From Cognatishimia sp. 1_MG-2023 (GTDB lineage Bacteria > Pseudomonadota > Alphaproteobacteria > Rhodobacterales > Rhodobacteraceae), in contig NZ_JAUORX010000006.1 in the NCBI RefSeq assembly GCF_030548175.1, positions 1 to 64,000 on the forward strand: a DNA stretch of 64,000 bases, in the 5' to 3' direction. Both the position numbers and the translations under genes were made by a program. The notes beneath the pieces are model-generated. The model was not told the DNA's origin and ran no database searches. It saw only the letters and a list, made by a program, of their open reading frames with translations. Below are positions 36,142-45,705 of this stretch, one piece after another. Each line of letters opens with the position of its first letter. Positions within the stretch are counted from its first letter, which is position 1.

Positions 36142-38489
36142 GCGTTTCAGCCCCACTGCCCCATGACAGCGCCCATCTGCATGTGACCGGCCAAGCACGT
36201 TATGTGGATGACATCCCAACACCCAAAGGCACGTTGCATCTGGCCTTTGGCCTATCAACCATTGCCCGCGGCACTATCGAAGACATGGACTTAACTGCGG
36301 TCCGTGCTGCAACAGGTGTGCGCCTTGTGCTAACGGCCAGTGACTTGCCGTTTGAAAACGATGTCAGCCCCTCTATTCACGATGAACCATTGCTGAGTGA
36401 AGGTGAGGTGCACTACCTCGGTCAGCCTCTGTTCATCGTAATCGCCGATAGCCATATGAACGCCCGTAAAGCCGCGCGATTGGCTCAGGTCACCTACGTT
36501 GAAAAAACTCCGATCCTGACCATTGATGAGGCCATGGCAGCCGGTAGCCACTTTGAAGATGGCCCCCGCATTTGGGCACGTGGCACAGCGGATGATGCCA
36601 TCCAGAACGCGCCGCATCAACTAAACGGCTCAATCGACATGGGCGGTCAGGAACATTTCTACCTAGAAGGCCAAGCCGCCCTTGCCCAACCGCAAGACAA
36701 TGGTGACATGCTGGTGCAAAGTTCGACTCAGCACCCAACGGAAATCCAACATAAGGTCGCCCATGCCCTTGGCATGCCCATGCACGCCGTACGCGTGGAA
36801 ACCCGTCGTATGGGGGGCGGATTTGGTGGCAAGGAAAGCCAAGGCAACGCCTTGGCAGTTGCTTGTTCTGTTGCGGCCCTGATCACCGGGCAGACCTGCA
36901 AGATGCGCTACGACCGTGATGACGACATGATCATCACCGGCAAGCGCCACGATTTCCGCATTGATTACACGGTGGGCTATGATGCCAGCGGACGTGTGCA
37001 GGGCATTACGTTCCTGCAACTGGCCCGATGTGGTTGGGCGCAAGATTTGTCCCTGCCCGTCGCCGACCGGGCAATGCTGCATTCAGACAATGCCTACTTG
37101 CTGGAACACATCCGTATCGAAAGCCATCGCCTGAAAACCAACACGCAATCCGCCACCGCCTATCGCGGCTTTGGCGGGCCTCAAGGTATGCTGGGGATTG
37201 AACGTGTCATGGATCACGTGGCCCATGCGTTGCAGATGGATCCGCTGGAGGTGCGACGCGCCAACTTTTACGCAGAAGCAGATGGGGGGCCGTCTGCCCC
37301 CCAGAGCCCTGCTGCGCAGGCCTCTCCCCCCGAAGGTATTTTGGTCAGGAAAAACATAACCCCCTATGGGCAACCGGTTACCGACTTTGTGCTGCATGAC
37401 TTGGTGGATCAGCTTTGTGAAAGCTCAGATTATGCCGCACGCCGAGAGGCCATCGCGACATGGAATGCCGCCAATCCGGTGCTGAAAAAGGGCATCGCGC
37501 TGACGCCGGTGAAGTTTGGGATTTCCTTTACTCTGACCCACCTCAATCAGGCGGGTGCGCTGGTGCATGTTTATCAGGATGGTTCTATCCAGCTAAACCA
37601 TGGCGGCACCGAAATGGGCCAAGGGCTGAACCAAAAGGTCGCTCAAGTCGCGGCGAGCCGCTTTGGCGTGGCGATGTCAGCGGTAAAGATCACCGCAACC
37701 GATACCGGTAAGGTGCCAAACACGTCAGCAACAGCAGCCAGTTCCGGCAGCGATTTAAATGGCATGGCCGTGAAAAACGCCTGTGATCTGATCCGCGCGC
37801 GCATGGCTGATTTCATCGGCTCGCACCCCGACTACGCCTGTGCGCCCGAAACGATCACCTTCAAAGGTGGCTTGGTCTATGCAGGTGGACAGGAATTGAC
37901 CTTCGCCGATGCCGCCAAGCTTTGCTATGAAAACCGCATCAGCCTATCTGCCACGGGCTTTTACAAGACGCCGTCACTGGAATGGGATCGGATCAAAGGG
38001 CATGGCCGCCCGTTCTATTATTTCGCCTATGGCGCTGCCGTGACCGAAGTGGTCATCGACACACTAACCGGCGAAAACCGCATTCTGCGCTGCGATATTT
38101 TGCACGATGCTGGCAGCTCTTTGAACCCCGCGTTGGACATCGGACAGGTCGAAGGTGGCTATGTGCAAGGTGCCGGCTGGCTAACAACCGAAGAGCTGGT
38201 GTGGGACGACAAAGGCGCATTACGCACCCATGCGCCCAGCACCTATAAAATCCCCGCCTGTTCTGATCGGCCCGATATTTTCAATGTCGCGCTTTATAAA
38301 AACACCAACGCCGAGGACACGATTTACCGGTCAAAGGCCGTTGGCGAGCCGCCCTTTATGTTGGGTATTTCCGCGTTGATGGCATTGTCAGATGCGGTGG
38401 CCTCTTGTGGTGCGGCCTACCCAAATCTGGATGCCCCGGCCACGGCTGAGCGTGTGTACCACGCGGTGCAGAGTGTGCAGAATGATTGA
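36138..38489 (+). CDS. xdhB: Xanthine dehydrogenase large subunit (Mo site), with in-frame repeat insertion
   Basis: A 783-aa molybdopterin subunit that oxidises hypoxanthine and xanthine to urate. Seen: TGQARYVDDIPTPKGTLH near the start, RMGGGFGGKESQGN (about 230), AYRGFGGPQGM (about 345), HGGTEMGQGLNQKV (about 485), and KAVGEPPFMLG with the catalytic Glu (about 735). Residues about 381-407 are unlike the family: they are encoded by a copy of the dispersed hairpin repeat (37284-37357), giving a Gly/Pro/Ala-rich stretch (GGPSAPQSPAAQASPPEG) before NITPYGQPVTD, where the family sequence resumes. The frame is kept, and all catalytic motifs remain, so the enzyme is probably active with an extra surface loop (inference). 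Confidence 0.93.
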   Translation: MSVSAPLPHDSAHLHVTGQARYVDDIPTPKGTLHLAFGLSTIARGTIEDMDLTAVRAATGVRLVLTASDLPFENDVSPSIHDEPLLSEGEVHYLGQPLFIVIADSHMNARKAARLAQVTYVEKTPILTIDEAMAAGSHFEDGPRIWARGTADDAIQNAPHQLNGSIDMGGQEHFYLEGQAALAQPQDNGDMLVQSSTQHPTEIQHKVAHALGMPMHAVRVETRRMGGGFGGKESQGNALAVACSVAALITGQTCKMRYDRDDDMIITGKRHDFRIDYTVGYDASGRVQGITFLQLARCGWAQDLSLPVADRAMLHSDNAYLLEHIRIESHRLKTNTQSATAYRGFGGPQGMLGIERVMDHVAHALQMDPLEVRRANFYAEADGGPSAPQSPAAQASPPEGILVRKNITPYGQPVTDFVLHDLVDQLCESSDYAARREAIATWNAANPVLKKGIALTPVKFGISFTLTHLNQAGALVHVYQDGSIQLNHGGTEMGQGLNQKVAQVAASRFGVAMSAVKITATDTGKVPNTSATAASSGSDLNGMAVKNACDLIRARMADFIGSHPDYACAPETITFKGGLVYAGGQELTFADAAKLCYENRISLSATGFYKTPSLEWDRIKGHGRPFYYFAYGAAVTEVVIDTLTGENRILRCDILHDAGSSLNPALDIGQVEGGYVQGAGWLTTEELVWDDKGALRTHAPSTYKIPACSDRPDIFNVALYKNTNAEDTIYRSKAVGEPPFMLGISALMALSDAVASCGAAYPNLDAPATAERVYHAVQSVQND
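37284..37357 (+). repeat. Dispersed hairpin-core repeat, copy E, inside xdhB
   Basis: GGGGGGC-CGTCT-GCCCCCC (37284-37302), then an imperfect hairpin (37303-37325), then the core CCCGAAGGTATTTTGGTCAG plus GAAAAAC (to about 37353). The order of hairpin and core matches copies A and B. Translation passes through it in frame without a stop. Confidence 0.75.
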
Positions 38490-39429
38490 TCTAAACGCCA
38501 TACAGGCCGCTGTGGCCGAACACGGCCCCGTGGTGCGCGTGGTTACGGCGGGTGTCAAAGGATCAGGCCCACGCGAAGTTGGTGCGGCCATGTTGGTGTG
38601 GGCGACAGGGCAAACCGGCACCATCGGTGGCGGCACGTTAGAGCACCAAGCAACTCAAGCGGCACGACAGCAATTGCTGCAAAACCAATCAGCGCGGCTG
38701 ACACATCATCCCCTTGGGCCCGCCCTTGGTCAGTGTTGTGGCGGAGCTGTGTCTCTGGTCAGCGAGGTCTTTACGGAGCAGACGCTAAACGCCTTAGCCA
38801 ATGAAACATCCTATGTGCGTCAGGTCTCGGGCGCGACAGACATGCCTTTGGCTGTCCGAAGCACTCTAGCCAAAGCCCGTTCCGAAGGCAGCCTGCCAGA
38901 CACGACCTTAAAGGACGGCTGGTTCATTGAACCACTGGCGCAGACACAACGCCCCTTGTGGGTCTGGGGCGCAGGCCATGTCGGGCGTGCGATTGTGCAA
39001 ACCCTCACCCCGCTTCCTGATTTCAACATCACTTGGATCGACACAGCGTCAGATCGTTTTCCCGATGTCATTCCTGAAAACGTCACGCCGTTAACAGCGC
39101 AAAACCCGGCTTTGTTGGTGCCCCATGCGCCACGCGGTGCCGATCACCTAATCCTAACCTATTCTCATGCGCTGGACTTGGAACTTTGCCACCAATTGTT
39201 GACCCACTCACACCAATTCGTGGGCCTGATCGGGTCAAAAACCAAATGGGCGCGCTTTCAAAAACGTCTTACTGAACTGGGCCATTCCGTGACCCAAATT
39301 TCGCGTATCACTTGCCCAATCGGCGATCCTTTTATGGGGAAACACCCGCAAGCAATTGCAATCGGTGTCGCTGCTAAGTTATTGAGCACACAAGAAGAAC
39401 AGATCATCCGAAGGGACAGGACCGCATGA
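38482..39429 (+). CDS. xdhC: Xanthine dehydrogenase accessory protein XdhC
   Basis: A 315-aa XdhC/CoxI protein that binds molybdenum cofactor, aids its sulfuration and inserts it into XdhB. The N-terminal part has GVKGSGPREVGAAMLV, GTIGGGTLEHQA and LGPALGQCCGGAVSL (the conserved Cys-Cys-Gly-Gly). The C-terminal part is a Rossmann domain (LWVWGAGHVGRAIVQ, FVGLIGSKTKWARFQ). The ATG lies inside the end of xdhB (8-base overlap), so the longer frame to 38392 is rejected. It overlaps the next gene by four bases. Confidence 0.94.
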   Translation: MIDLNAIQAAVAEHGPVVRVVTAGVKGSGPREVGAAMLVWATGQTGTIGGGTLEHQATQAARQQLLQNQSARLTHHPLGPALGQCCGGAVSLVSEVFTEQTLNALANETSYVRQVSGATDMPLAVRSTLAKARSEGSLPDTTLKDGWFIEPLAQTQRPLWVWGAGHVGRAIVQTLTPLPDFNITWIDTASDRFPDVIPENVTPLTAQNPALLVPHAPRGADHLILTYSHALDLELCHQLLTHSHQFVGLIGSKTKWARFQKRLTELGHSVTQISRITCPIGDPFMGKHPQAIAIGVAAKLLSTQEEQIIRRDRTA

Positions 39430-40955
39430 CAGCTCCGCTGCTCTCCATCCAAGGCCTTACCAAAGCTTACCCCGGCGTCATTGCAAATGACGATGTGTCT
39501 TTTGACATCGCCGAAGGGCAAGTTCACGCCCTGTTAGGAGAGAATGGCGCAGGTAAATCGACGCTTGTGAAAATGATCTACGGCTTGGTCAAACCAGACA
39601 GCGGCCAAATGACATGGCGCGGCGCAGAATTCGCCCCAGCCGAGCCTCGGGCTGCACGCGCAGCCGGCGTTGCGATGGTGTTCCAGCATTTCTCTTTGTT
39701 CGATGCATTGAACGTGGCCGAGAACGTGGCGCTTGGCATGGAAAACCCACCAGCCATGCGCGATCTGGCGGCTCGTATCAAAGATGTGTCCGAAAATTAC
39801 GGCCTACCGCTTGACCCATTCCGCACCGTCGGCGACCTGTCAGCAGGTGAACGTCAGCGCGTTGAAATCATCCGCTGCCTGTTGCAAGATCCCAAACTTT
39901 TGATCATGGATGAACCGACCAGCGTTCTGACCCCACAAGAGGTCGAAATCCTGTTTCAAACCCTTCGCAAATTGAAATCCGAAGGCACCTCGATCCTTTA
40001 TATTTCGCATAAGCTCGAAGAAATTCGGAACCTTTGCGACCACGCCACCATCCTCCGGCTTGGGAAAAACGTAGGGGAATGCGTGCCCGCAGAGACCTCC
40101 GCGCGCCAAATGGCTGAGCTGATGGTTGGCGACACATTGCAAACCCCAACCCGCACCGCAAAATCCGGTGGGGAAATCATGCTAAAGGTGCAGAGCCTTA
40201 CAGCGAAATCCGCCAACCCATTTGGCACATCACTGAAAGACATTAGCTTTACCGTAAGATCCGGTGAAATCTTGGGCTTGGGCGGAGTTGCAGGCAATGG
40301 CCAAGACGAATTGCTGGCCGCCTTATCAGGCGAATTGCTGACGTCGCCGAACACTGTGATCATTCGCGGCAAGGCTACCGGTCACCTTGGCCCCAACCAA
40401 CGTCGCGGCATCGGTACATTGGCCGCCCCCGAGGAACGCCTTGGCCACGCCGCCGCCCCAAACATGAGCCTTGTAGAAAACGCCCTGCTCACAGGCAGTA
40501 TTCGCCAAGGCCTGACGAAAAAGGGCTTTGTGAATTGGAAAGACACCACGCAATTCGCCGAAGACATCATCAAAGCCTTTGACGTGCGCACCCCCGGTTC
40601 CGACCGGGCAGCGCGGTCGCTCTCCGGCGGGAACCTCCAGAAATTCGTCATTGGACGCGAAGTCTTACAAGACCCCGACGTATTGATTGTGAACCAACCC
40701 ACATGGGGCGTGGATGCTGCCGCTGCTGCGGCTATTCGGCAAGCGCTGCTTGATCTTGCAGCAAATGGTGCGGCGGTTGTCGTCATCAGCCAAGACCTTG
40801 ATGAACTTATGGAAATCTCTGACAACTTTGGCGCGCTGAATGAAGGGCGCCTATCCAACATTTGTCCTGCAGCTGGCCTGACCATTGATGAAATTGGGCT
40901 GATGATGGGCGGTGCCCACGGCTTAGATGCCCCAACACAAGAGGTCCGCGCATGA
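39426..40955 (+). CDS. Nucleoside/purine ABC transporter, ATP-binding protein (two ABC domains)
   Basis: A 509-aa protein with two ABC cassettes, as in the YufO/NupA group of BMP-linked transporters. Cassette 1: Walker A LLGENGAGKSTLV (about residue 40), signature LSAGERQRVEI, Walker B KLLIMDEPT. Cassette 2: a degenerate Walker A (GGVAGNGQDELLAALSG), signature LSGGNLQKFVIGREV, and VLIVNQPTWGVDAAAA in place of a standard Walker B Glu, as usual for this group. It drives import of nucleosides or purine bases. Overlaps of four bases on both sides show tight coupling with xdhC and the first permease gene. Confidence 0.93.
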   Translation: MTAPLLSIQGLTKAYPGVIANDDVSFDIAEGQVHALLGENGAGKSTLVKMIYGLVKPDSGQMTWRGAEFAPAEPRAARAAGVAMVFQHFSLFDALNVAENVALGMENPPAMRDLAARIKDVSENYGLPLDPFRTVGDLSAGERQRVEIIRCLLQDPKLLIMDEPTSVLTPQEVEILFQTLRKLKSEGTSILYISHKLEEIRNLCDHATILRLGKNVGECVPAETSARQMAELMVGDTLQTPTRTAKSGGEIMLKVQSLTAKSANPFGTSLKDISFTVRSGEILGLGGVAGNGQDELLAALSGELLTSPNTVIIRGKATGHLGPNQRRGIGTLAAPEERLGHAAAPNMSLVENALLTGSIRQGLTKKGFVNWKDTTQFAEDIIKAFDVRTPGSDRAARSLSGGNLQKFVIGREVLQDPDVLIVNQPTWGVDAAAAAAIRQALLDLAANGAAVVVISQDLDELMEISDNFGALNEGRLSNICPAAGLTIDEIGLMMGGAHGLDAPTQEVRA

Positions 40956-42034
40956 TCCACCTCGAAAAACGCCCCCAACCCAGCCGCGCATGGGCGCTGA
41001 TGACCCCAGTCATCGCCGTTATCGTGACGATGATCGCCGGTGGGTTGCTGTTCGCGGCCCTTGGCAAGAACCCCATCGAAGCGATCCGCACCATTTTCTA
41101 CGATCCGCTCTTTGGCGAGTTTTCCTTTTACTACCGCCCCCAGCTTTTGGTGAAAGGCGGCCCATTGATCCTAATCGCCATTGGTCTATCACTGGGCTTT
41201 CGCGCAGGGATTTGGAACATCGGCGCAGAGGGTCAGTACATCGTCGGCGCGATCTGCGGCGCGGCGGCGGGTCTGGCATTCTATCCGATGGAAAGCATCG
41301 TGATCTTTCCGCTGATGATCTTTTTCGGAGCATTGGGAGGCCTGATCTGGGCGATGATCCCAGCGCTCTTAAAGGTAAAATTCGGCACGAATGAAATCCT
41401 AGTGTCGCTCATGCTGGTCTATGTGGCCGAACAACTCTTGGCCTCTATGTCTTTGGGTTTGCTGAAAAACCCCGAAGGGTTTGGTTTTCCAGGATCGCGA
41501 AATTTTCAGTCCTACGACAGCGCCCATAACGCCGAACTGATCACGGGCACCGGGATGCACTGGGGCGTCGTTGCCGCATTCATCGCGGTGATTTTCTCTT
41601 ACATCCTGCTGAACAAACACATCCTTGGCTACAACATCCGCCTGACGGGCGAGGCCCCACGCGCCGCCCGTTTTGGCGGCGTAAACCCAACCCGCCTTGT
41701 GCTGTTCTGCATGGGAGCATCGGGCGCATTGGCGGGCCTTGCAGGGTTATTCGAGGTCGCAGGCCCCGCCGGACAAGTCAGCATTGATTTTAACGTCGGC
41801 TACGGCTTCACCGCCATCATCGTGGCCTTCCTTGGCCGTTTGCATCCTGTTGGCATCTTGCTGGCCGGCCTTCTTATGGCGCTGACCTACATCGGCGGCG
41901 ACATCGCCCAAAGCTCGCTCTCGCTACCCTCTGCCGCGATCCAAGTCTTCCAAGGCATGCTTTTATTCTTCTTGCTTGCGCTAGATGTCCTTACCAACTT
42001 CCGCATTCGATTTGCGACGAAAGGGGCCGCATAA
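40952..42034 (+). CDS. Nucleoside/purine ABC transporter permease 1
   Basis: A 360-aa BPD_transp_2 permease with about nine or ten membrane segments; conserved features are RAGIWNIGAEGQYIVGA (about residue 88) and the GVNPTRLVLFCMGASGALAGLA loop region near 245 (EAPRAARFGG just before it), typical of YufP/NupB-like subunits. With the second permease it forms the membrane channel. It overlaps the ATPase gene by four bases and the next permease gene by one. Confidence 0.93.
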   Translation: MIHLEKRPQPSRAWALMTPVIAVIVTMIAGGLLFAALGKNPIEAIRTIFYDPLFGEFSFYYRPQLLVKGGPLILIAIGLSLGFRAGIWNIGAEGQYIVGAICGAAAGLAFYPMESIVIFPLMIFFGALGGLIWAMIPALLKVKFGTNEILVSLMLVYVAEQLLASMSLGLLKNPEGFGFPGSRNFQSYDSAHNAELITGTGMHWGVVAAFIAVIFSYILLNKHILGYNIRLTGEAPRAARFGGVNPTRLVLFCMGASGALAGLAGLFEVAGPAGQVSIDFNVGYGFTAIIVAFLGRLHPVGILLAGLLMALTYIGGDIAQSSLSLPSAAIQVFQGMLLFFLLALDVLTNFRIRFATKGAA

Positions 42035-42954
42035 TGGATCTGTCAGCCATCAACCCCGTCCTGCTGATCGCCTCTTTAATGGTGGCAGCAACCCCGCTTC
42101 TTCTCGCCGCCATCGGCGAGCTGGTTGTTGAAAAAGCGGGCGTTCTGAACCTTGGCGTCGAAGGCATGATGATCATCGGCGCGATCTGCGGCTTTGCGAT
42201 TGCCGTGGAAACAACCAACCCCTACCTCGGCCTTTTGGCTGCTATGGCAGGCGGAGCCGTTCTGTCGCTGCTCTTTGCCTTCCTGACCCAAGTCGCGCTG
42301 GCCAACCAAGTTGCATCCGGCCTTGCCCTCACACTGTTTGGCCTCGGCCTTTCGGCCCTGATGGGCCAAAGCTATGTGGGCATCAAACCACCGGCGATGG
42401 CCAAACTCGACATTCCATTCCTAACGGACCTACCCATCATCGGCCCGATCCTATTTGGCCATGACCCAGTGTTGTACGTCGGCCTAGCCCTAACGGCCGC
42501 TACTTGGGCACTGCTCAAATACTCACGCCTTGGCCTGATCCTGCGTGCCGTGGGTGAAAACCACGAGGCGGCCCACGCCCTTGGCTACCACGTCGTCCGC
42601 ACCCGCGTTCTTGCCATCCTATTCGGTGGCGCCTGCGCTGGTCTTGGTGGTGCCTACATCAGCCTGATCCGTGTCCCACAATGGACCGAAGGCATGACCG
42701 CTGGCATCGGCTGGATCGCCCTCGCACTGGTCGTATTTGCCAGTTGGAAACCATGGCGCGTTCTTTTAGGTGCCTATCTTTTCGGCGGTATCAACGTGTT
42801 GCAGCTAAACCTGCAAGCCGCGGGTGTCGCCATTCCCGTCGAGTACTTGGCAATGTCGCCATATCTGATAACCATTCTGGTGCTTGTCATCATGTCCGCC
42901 GACAAAAGCCGCGCGCCAGCGTCGTTGGGCCGAATTTTCCACGCCTCGCAGTAG
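42034..42954 (+). CDS. Nucleoside/purine ABC transporter permease 2
   Basis: A 306-aa BPD_transp_2 permease (YufQ/NupC-like). Features: ELVVEKAGVLNLGVEGMMII (about residue 30), VGENHEAAHALGYHVVRTR (about 178; the ATPase-contact loop), and GGACAGLGGAYISL. About eight membrane segments. It starts inside the stop codon of permease 1 and is followed after 46 bases by the binding-protein gene. Confidence 0.93.
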   Translation: MDLSAINPVLLIASLMVAATPLLLAAIGELVVEKAGVLNLGVEGMMIIGAICGFAIAVETTNPYLGLLAAMAGGAVLSLLFAFLTQVALANQVASGLALTLFGLGLSALMGQSYVGIKPPAMAKLDIPFLTDLPIIGPILFGHDPVLYVGLALTAATWALLKYSRLGLILRAVGENHEAAHALGYHVVRTRVLAILFGGACAGLGGAYISLIRVPQWTEGMTAGIGWIALALVVFASWKPWRVLLGAYLFGGINVLQLNLQAAGVAIPVEYLAMSPYLITILVLVIMSADKSRAPASLGRIFHASQ

Positions 42955-43000
42955 CTGCTTGCGACGCTTATCAATAACCAAAACAGGGGGGTATTTACCC

Positions 43001-44071
43001 ATGAAACTCACGAAACTTCTTGCCAGCGCCGCGCTCGTCGCAGGTCTTGCAACCACCGCTATGGCTGAAAAAACCAAAGTCGGTTTTGTCTACGTCGGCC
43101 CAGTCGGCGATGGCGGTTGGACATACGAACACGACCAAGGCCGCAAAGCCGTTGTGGCAGAATTCGGCGATGACGTTGAAACGGTCTATGTTGAAAACGT
43201 TCCAGAAGGCCCAGACGCAGAGCGCGTGATGACACAGATGGCGCTAGAAGGCGCTGACCTGATCTTCACCACCTCTTTTGGCTACATGGATCAAACCATC
43301 AACGTCGCCAAGAAATTCCCAAAGGTGAAATTCGAGCACGCCACCGGTTATAAAACCGCGGACAACGTGTCCGTCTATTCCGCACGTTTTTACGAAGGCC
43401 GCGCAGTACAGGGCCACATCGCAGGCAAAATGACCGAAAGCAACATCATCGGTTACATCGCCTCTTTCCCGATCCCCGAAGTTATTCGTGGCATCAACTC
43501 GGCCTACATTCACGCCAAAAAAGTGAACCCGGACGTCGAGTTCAAGATCATCTGGGCCTACACATGGTTTGACCCAGCAAAAGAAGCAGACGCGGCCAAA
43601 GCCTTGATCGAACAAGGCGCTGACGTGATCTTGCAGCACACCGACTCCACAGCACCACAAGCCGCAGCACAGGCCGCTGGCAATGTTGTGACATTTGGCC
43701 AAGCATCTGACATGTCCGAATATGCACCGTTCCCACGCGTTTCTTCTATCATTGATGACTGGGCACCTTACTACATCGCCCGCACCAAAGCGGTTATGGA
43801 CGGCACATGGTCCACAGCAAACACATGGGACGGCATCGGCGCTGGCATGGTTGGCATCGGCGAAATCTCTGACCGTGTTCCAGCGGACGTAAAAGCAGAA
43901 GCCATGGCAATGGTCGAAAGCCTCGCGTCCGGCGACTACCACGCCTTCACTGGCCCACTGAAAAAGCAAGACGGCTCTGACTGGCTTGCCGAAGGTGAAA
44001 CAGCAGATGACGGCACATTGGCTGGCATGAACTTTTACGTTGAAGGCATCGTAGGCGACGTACCTAACTAA
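43001..44071 (+). CDS. BMP-family substrate-binding protein of the nucleoside/purine transporter
   Basis: A 356-aa periplasmic binding protein with a signal peptide (cleavage near AMA/EKT; no lipobox Cys). The BMP/PnrA fold shows KVGFVYVGPVGDGGWTYEHD at the start, GADLIFTTSFGYMDQ, AGKMTESNIIGYIASFP and GADVILQHTDSTAPQAAA. The family binds purine nucleosides or bases. The longer frame back to 42884 is rejected because the signal peptide and a G-run ribosome site mark the ATG at 43001. Its place after xdhABC argues for purines as substrate. A strong terminator follows. Confidence 0.93.
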   Translation: MKLTKLLASAALVAGLATTAMAEKTKVGFVYVGPVGDGGWTYEHDQGRKAVVAEFGDDVETVYVENVPEGPDAERVMTQMALEGADLIFTTSFGYMDQTINVAKKFPKVKFEHATGYKTADNVSVYSARFYEGRAVQGHIAGKMTESNIIGYIASFPIPEVIRGINSAYIHAKKVNPDVEFKIIWAYTWFDPAKEADAAKALIEQGADVILQHTDSTAPQAAAQAAGNVVTFGQASDMSEYAPFPRVSSIIDDWAPYYIARTKAVMDGTWSTANTWDGIGAGMVGIGEISDRVPADVKAEAMAMVESLASGDYHAFTGPLKKQDGSDWLAEGETADDGTLAGMNFYVEGIVGDVPN

Positions 44072-44093
44072 GCCGCTTTAAGCGACAACACTC

Positions 44094-44121
44094 AAGGCCC
44101 GCCTCACACGGCGGGCCTTTT
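44094..44121 (+). terminator. Terminator of the purine operon
   Basis: A 10-pair perfect stem (AAGGCCCGCC / GGCGGGCCTT) with loop TCACAC and a TTTT tail, 22 bases after the binding-protein gene. Confidence 0.88.
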
Positions 44122-44204
44122 GCGTTTGGTCCTACGCCACGTCACGTTAGGCCATGCCGCAACTGGTGCCTTAGATTGTTATAAAAACAAGCAAAGGCCA
44201 CACT

Positions 44205-44660
44205 ATGTCAGAATTCACCCCGCGCTTTGACGGTTTCGCACAAAAGATACGTGACAGCTTTGCCCAGCAAAAAGCTATGCAAACCATCGGCATCACGATG
44301 GCCGATGTCTCCCCCGGTCATGTCGAATTATCCATGCCATTCAACCCCGACTTCACTCAGCAACATGGTTTTATCCACGCGGGAATTATCACCACAGCGC
44401 TGGACAGCGCCTGCGGCTATGCTGCGGCATCCCTGATGGAAAAAGACGCGTCTGTCCTGACGGTAGAGTTCAAAACCAACCTATTGGCCCCAGCCGCTGG
44501 TGAGCGGTTTCACATCAGAGCCAAAGTCATAAAATCGGGACGTACTTTGACAGTCGCCGACGGCACCGCGTATGCATGTAAAGGCGGGCAAGAAACCCCA
44601 ATCGCCACCATGACAGCCACCTTGATGGCCATCACCTACCGGTCTGAGAAATCAAACTGA
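44205..44660 (+). CDS. PaaI-type hotdog-fold thioesterase
   Basis: A 151-aa hotdog-fold protein. FTQQHGFIHAGIITTALDSACGYAA (quoted in part: QHGFIHAGII) is the PaaI substrate-helix motif, and VEFKTNLLAPAAGERF follows with the second conserved strand. The family cleaves acyl-CoA or aryl-CoA thioesters. The substrate is unknown and no catabolic genes adjoin it. It begins 84 bases after the purine operon terminator and is probably transcribed alone. Confidence 0.87.
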   Translation: MSEFTPRFDGFAQKIRDSFAQQKAMQTIGITMADVSPGHVELSMPFNPDFTQQHGFIHAGIITTALDSACGYAAASLMEKDASVLTVEFKTNLLAPAAGERFHIRAKVIKSGRTLTVADGTAYACKGGQETPIATMTATLMAITYRSEKSN

Positions 44661-44760
44661 CCCTTCATATTACTTTCAAAGAACGCGCATAGACCAAAAC
44701 CTCTTTAGCCGCGCCGCCGCGACGGATATCCTGCTAACAAATTCCACAGAAAGAGCTTAC

Positions 44761-45705
44761 ATGCGCCAGCCCATCACATCGCCCAACGGCACCCCAATCA
44801 GCCGCTTTGCTTTTGGCACCATGCAATTTGGCAAGGGCGCATCTGCAACTGACAGCCACGCCATGTTTGACGCCTGCCGTGATGCTGGGATCAATCACTT
44901 TGACACGGCTTATGTGTATACAGAAGGCGCCTCTGAAACCCTGCTGGGCCAATGCGCTGCCAATTGCCGCGATAACATTATCATCGCCACCAAAGCGGCC
45001 TACACCGGCGGGTCCGGTCGCGCCAATATCTTGCAGGCCTTCGACATCTCGCGCCAAAGACTGAACATGGATATGGTCGACATCCTGTATTTGCACCGCT
45101 TTGACCCGGACACGCCACTTCAAGAAACCTATGACACGCTGGCAGAACTCAAATCCCAAGGCAAAATTCGCCACATTGGCGTCAGCAACCACGCAGCGTG
45201 GCAGGTGATGAAATCCGTGGCCGTCGCTGCCGAACGCGATCTGACAATCGACATCCTGCAACCGATGTACAATTTGGTGAAACGCCAAGCAGAGGTCGAA
45301 CTCTTCCCTATGGCCCAAGACCAAGGCATTCAGCTTGTCCCCTACTCGCCCCTTGGCGGTGGTTTGCTAACCGGGAAATACGCCCATCAACATGACACAT
45401 CCGTCACTGGCCGCCTTGCCACAGATGCCCGCTACAACGCGCGTTATGGCCAAACATGGATGTGGGACGCCGCGCGAAAGCTGGCTGACGTCACCCACGA
45501 CACCAATCCCGCCACGCTTGCTGTCGCTTGGGCGGCCGCCCATCCCGCAAAGCCTAGCCCAATTCTTTCCGCAAGAACCGTCGCGCAATTGCAACCCTCC
45601 CTTGATGCAATCACCTACGATCTCACACCCGAACTCTACGACAAAATCACAGCCCTCAGCCCAACCCCGGCCCCCGCCACCGATCGGCTAGAAGAGGCCT
45701 CATGA
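44761..45705 (+). CDS. Aldo/keto reductase
   Basis: A 314-aa NADPH-dependent (alpha/beta)8 barrel. The catalytic tetrad is readable: Asp and Tyr in HFDTAYVYTEGASE, Lys in IIIATKAAY, and His in VDILYLHRFD. The sequence QPMYNLVKRQAEVELFP and the C-terminal SARTVAQLQPSLDAI are usual cofactor-site neighbours. Substrate unknown. AAAGAG lies before the ATG. It overlaps the DUF938 gene by four bases, so the two are expressed together. Confidence 0.9.
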   Translation: MRQPITSPNGTPISRFAFGTMQFGKGASATDSHAMFDACRDAGINHFDTAYVYTEGASETLLGQCAANCRDNIIIATKAAYTGGSGRANILQAFDISRQRLNMDMVDILYLHRFDPDTPLQETYDTLAELKSQGKIRHIGVSNHAAWQVMKSVAVAAERDLTIDILQPMYNLVKRQAEVELFPMAQDQGIQLVPYSPLGGGLLTGKYAHQHDTSVTGRLATDARYNARYGQTWMWDAARKLADVTHDTNPATLAVAWAAAHPAKPSPILSARTVAQLQPSLDAITYDLTPELYDKITALSPTPAPATDRLEEAS

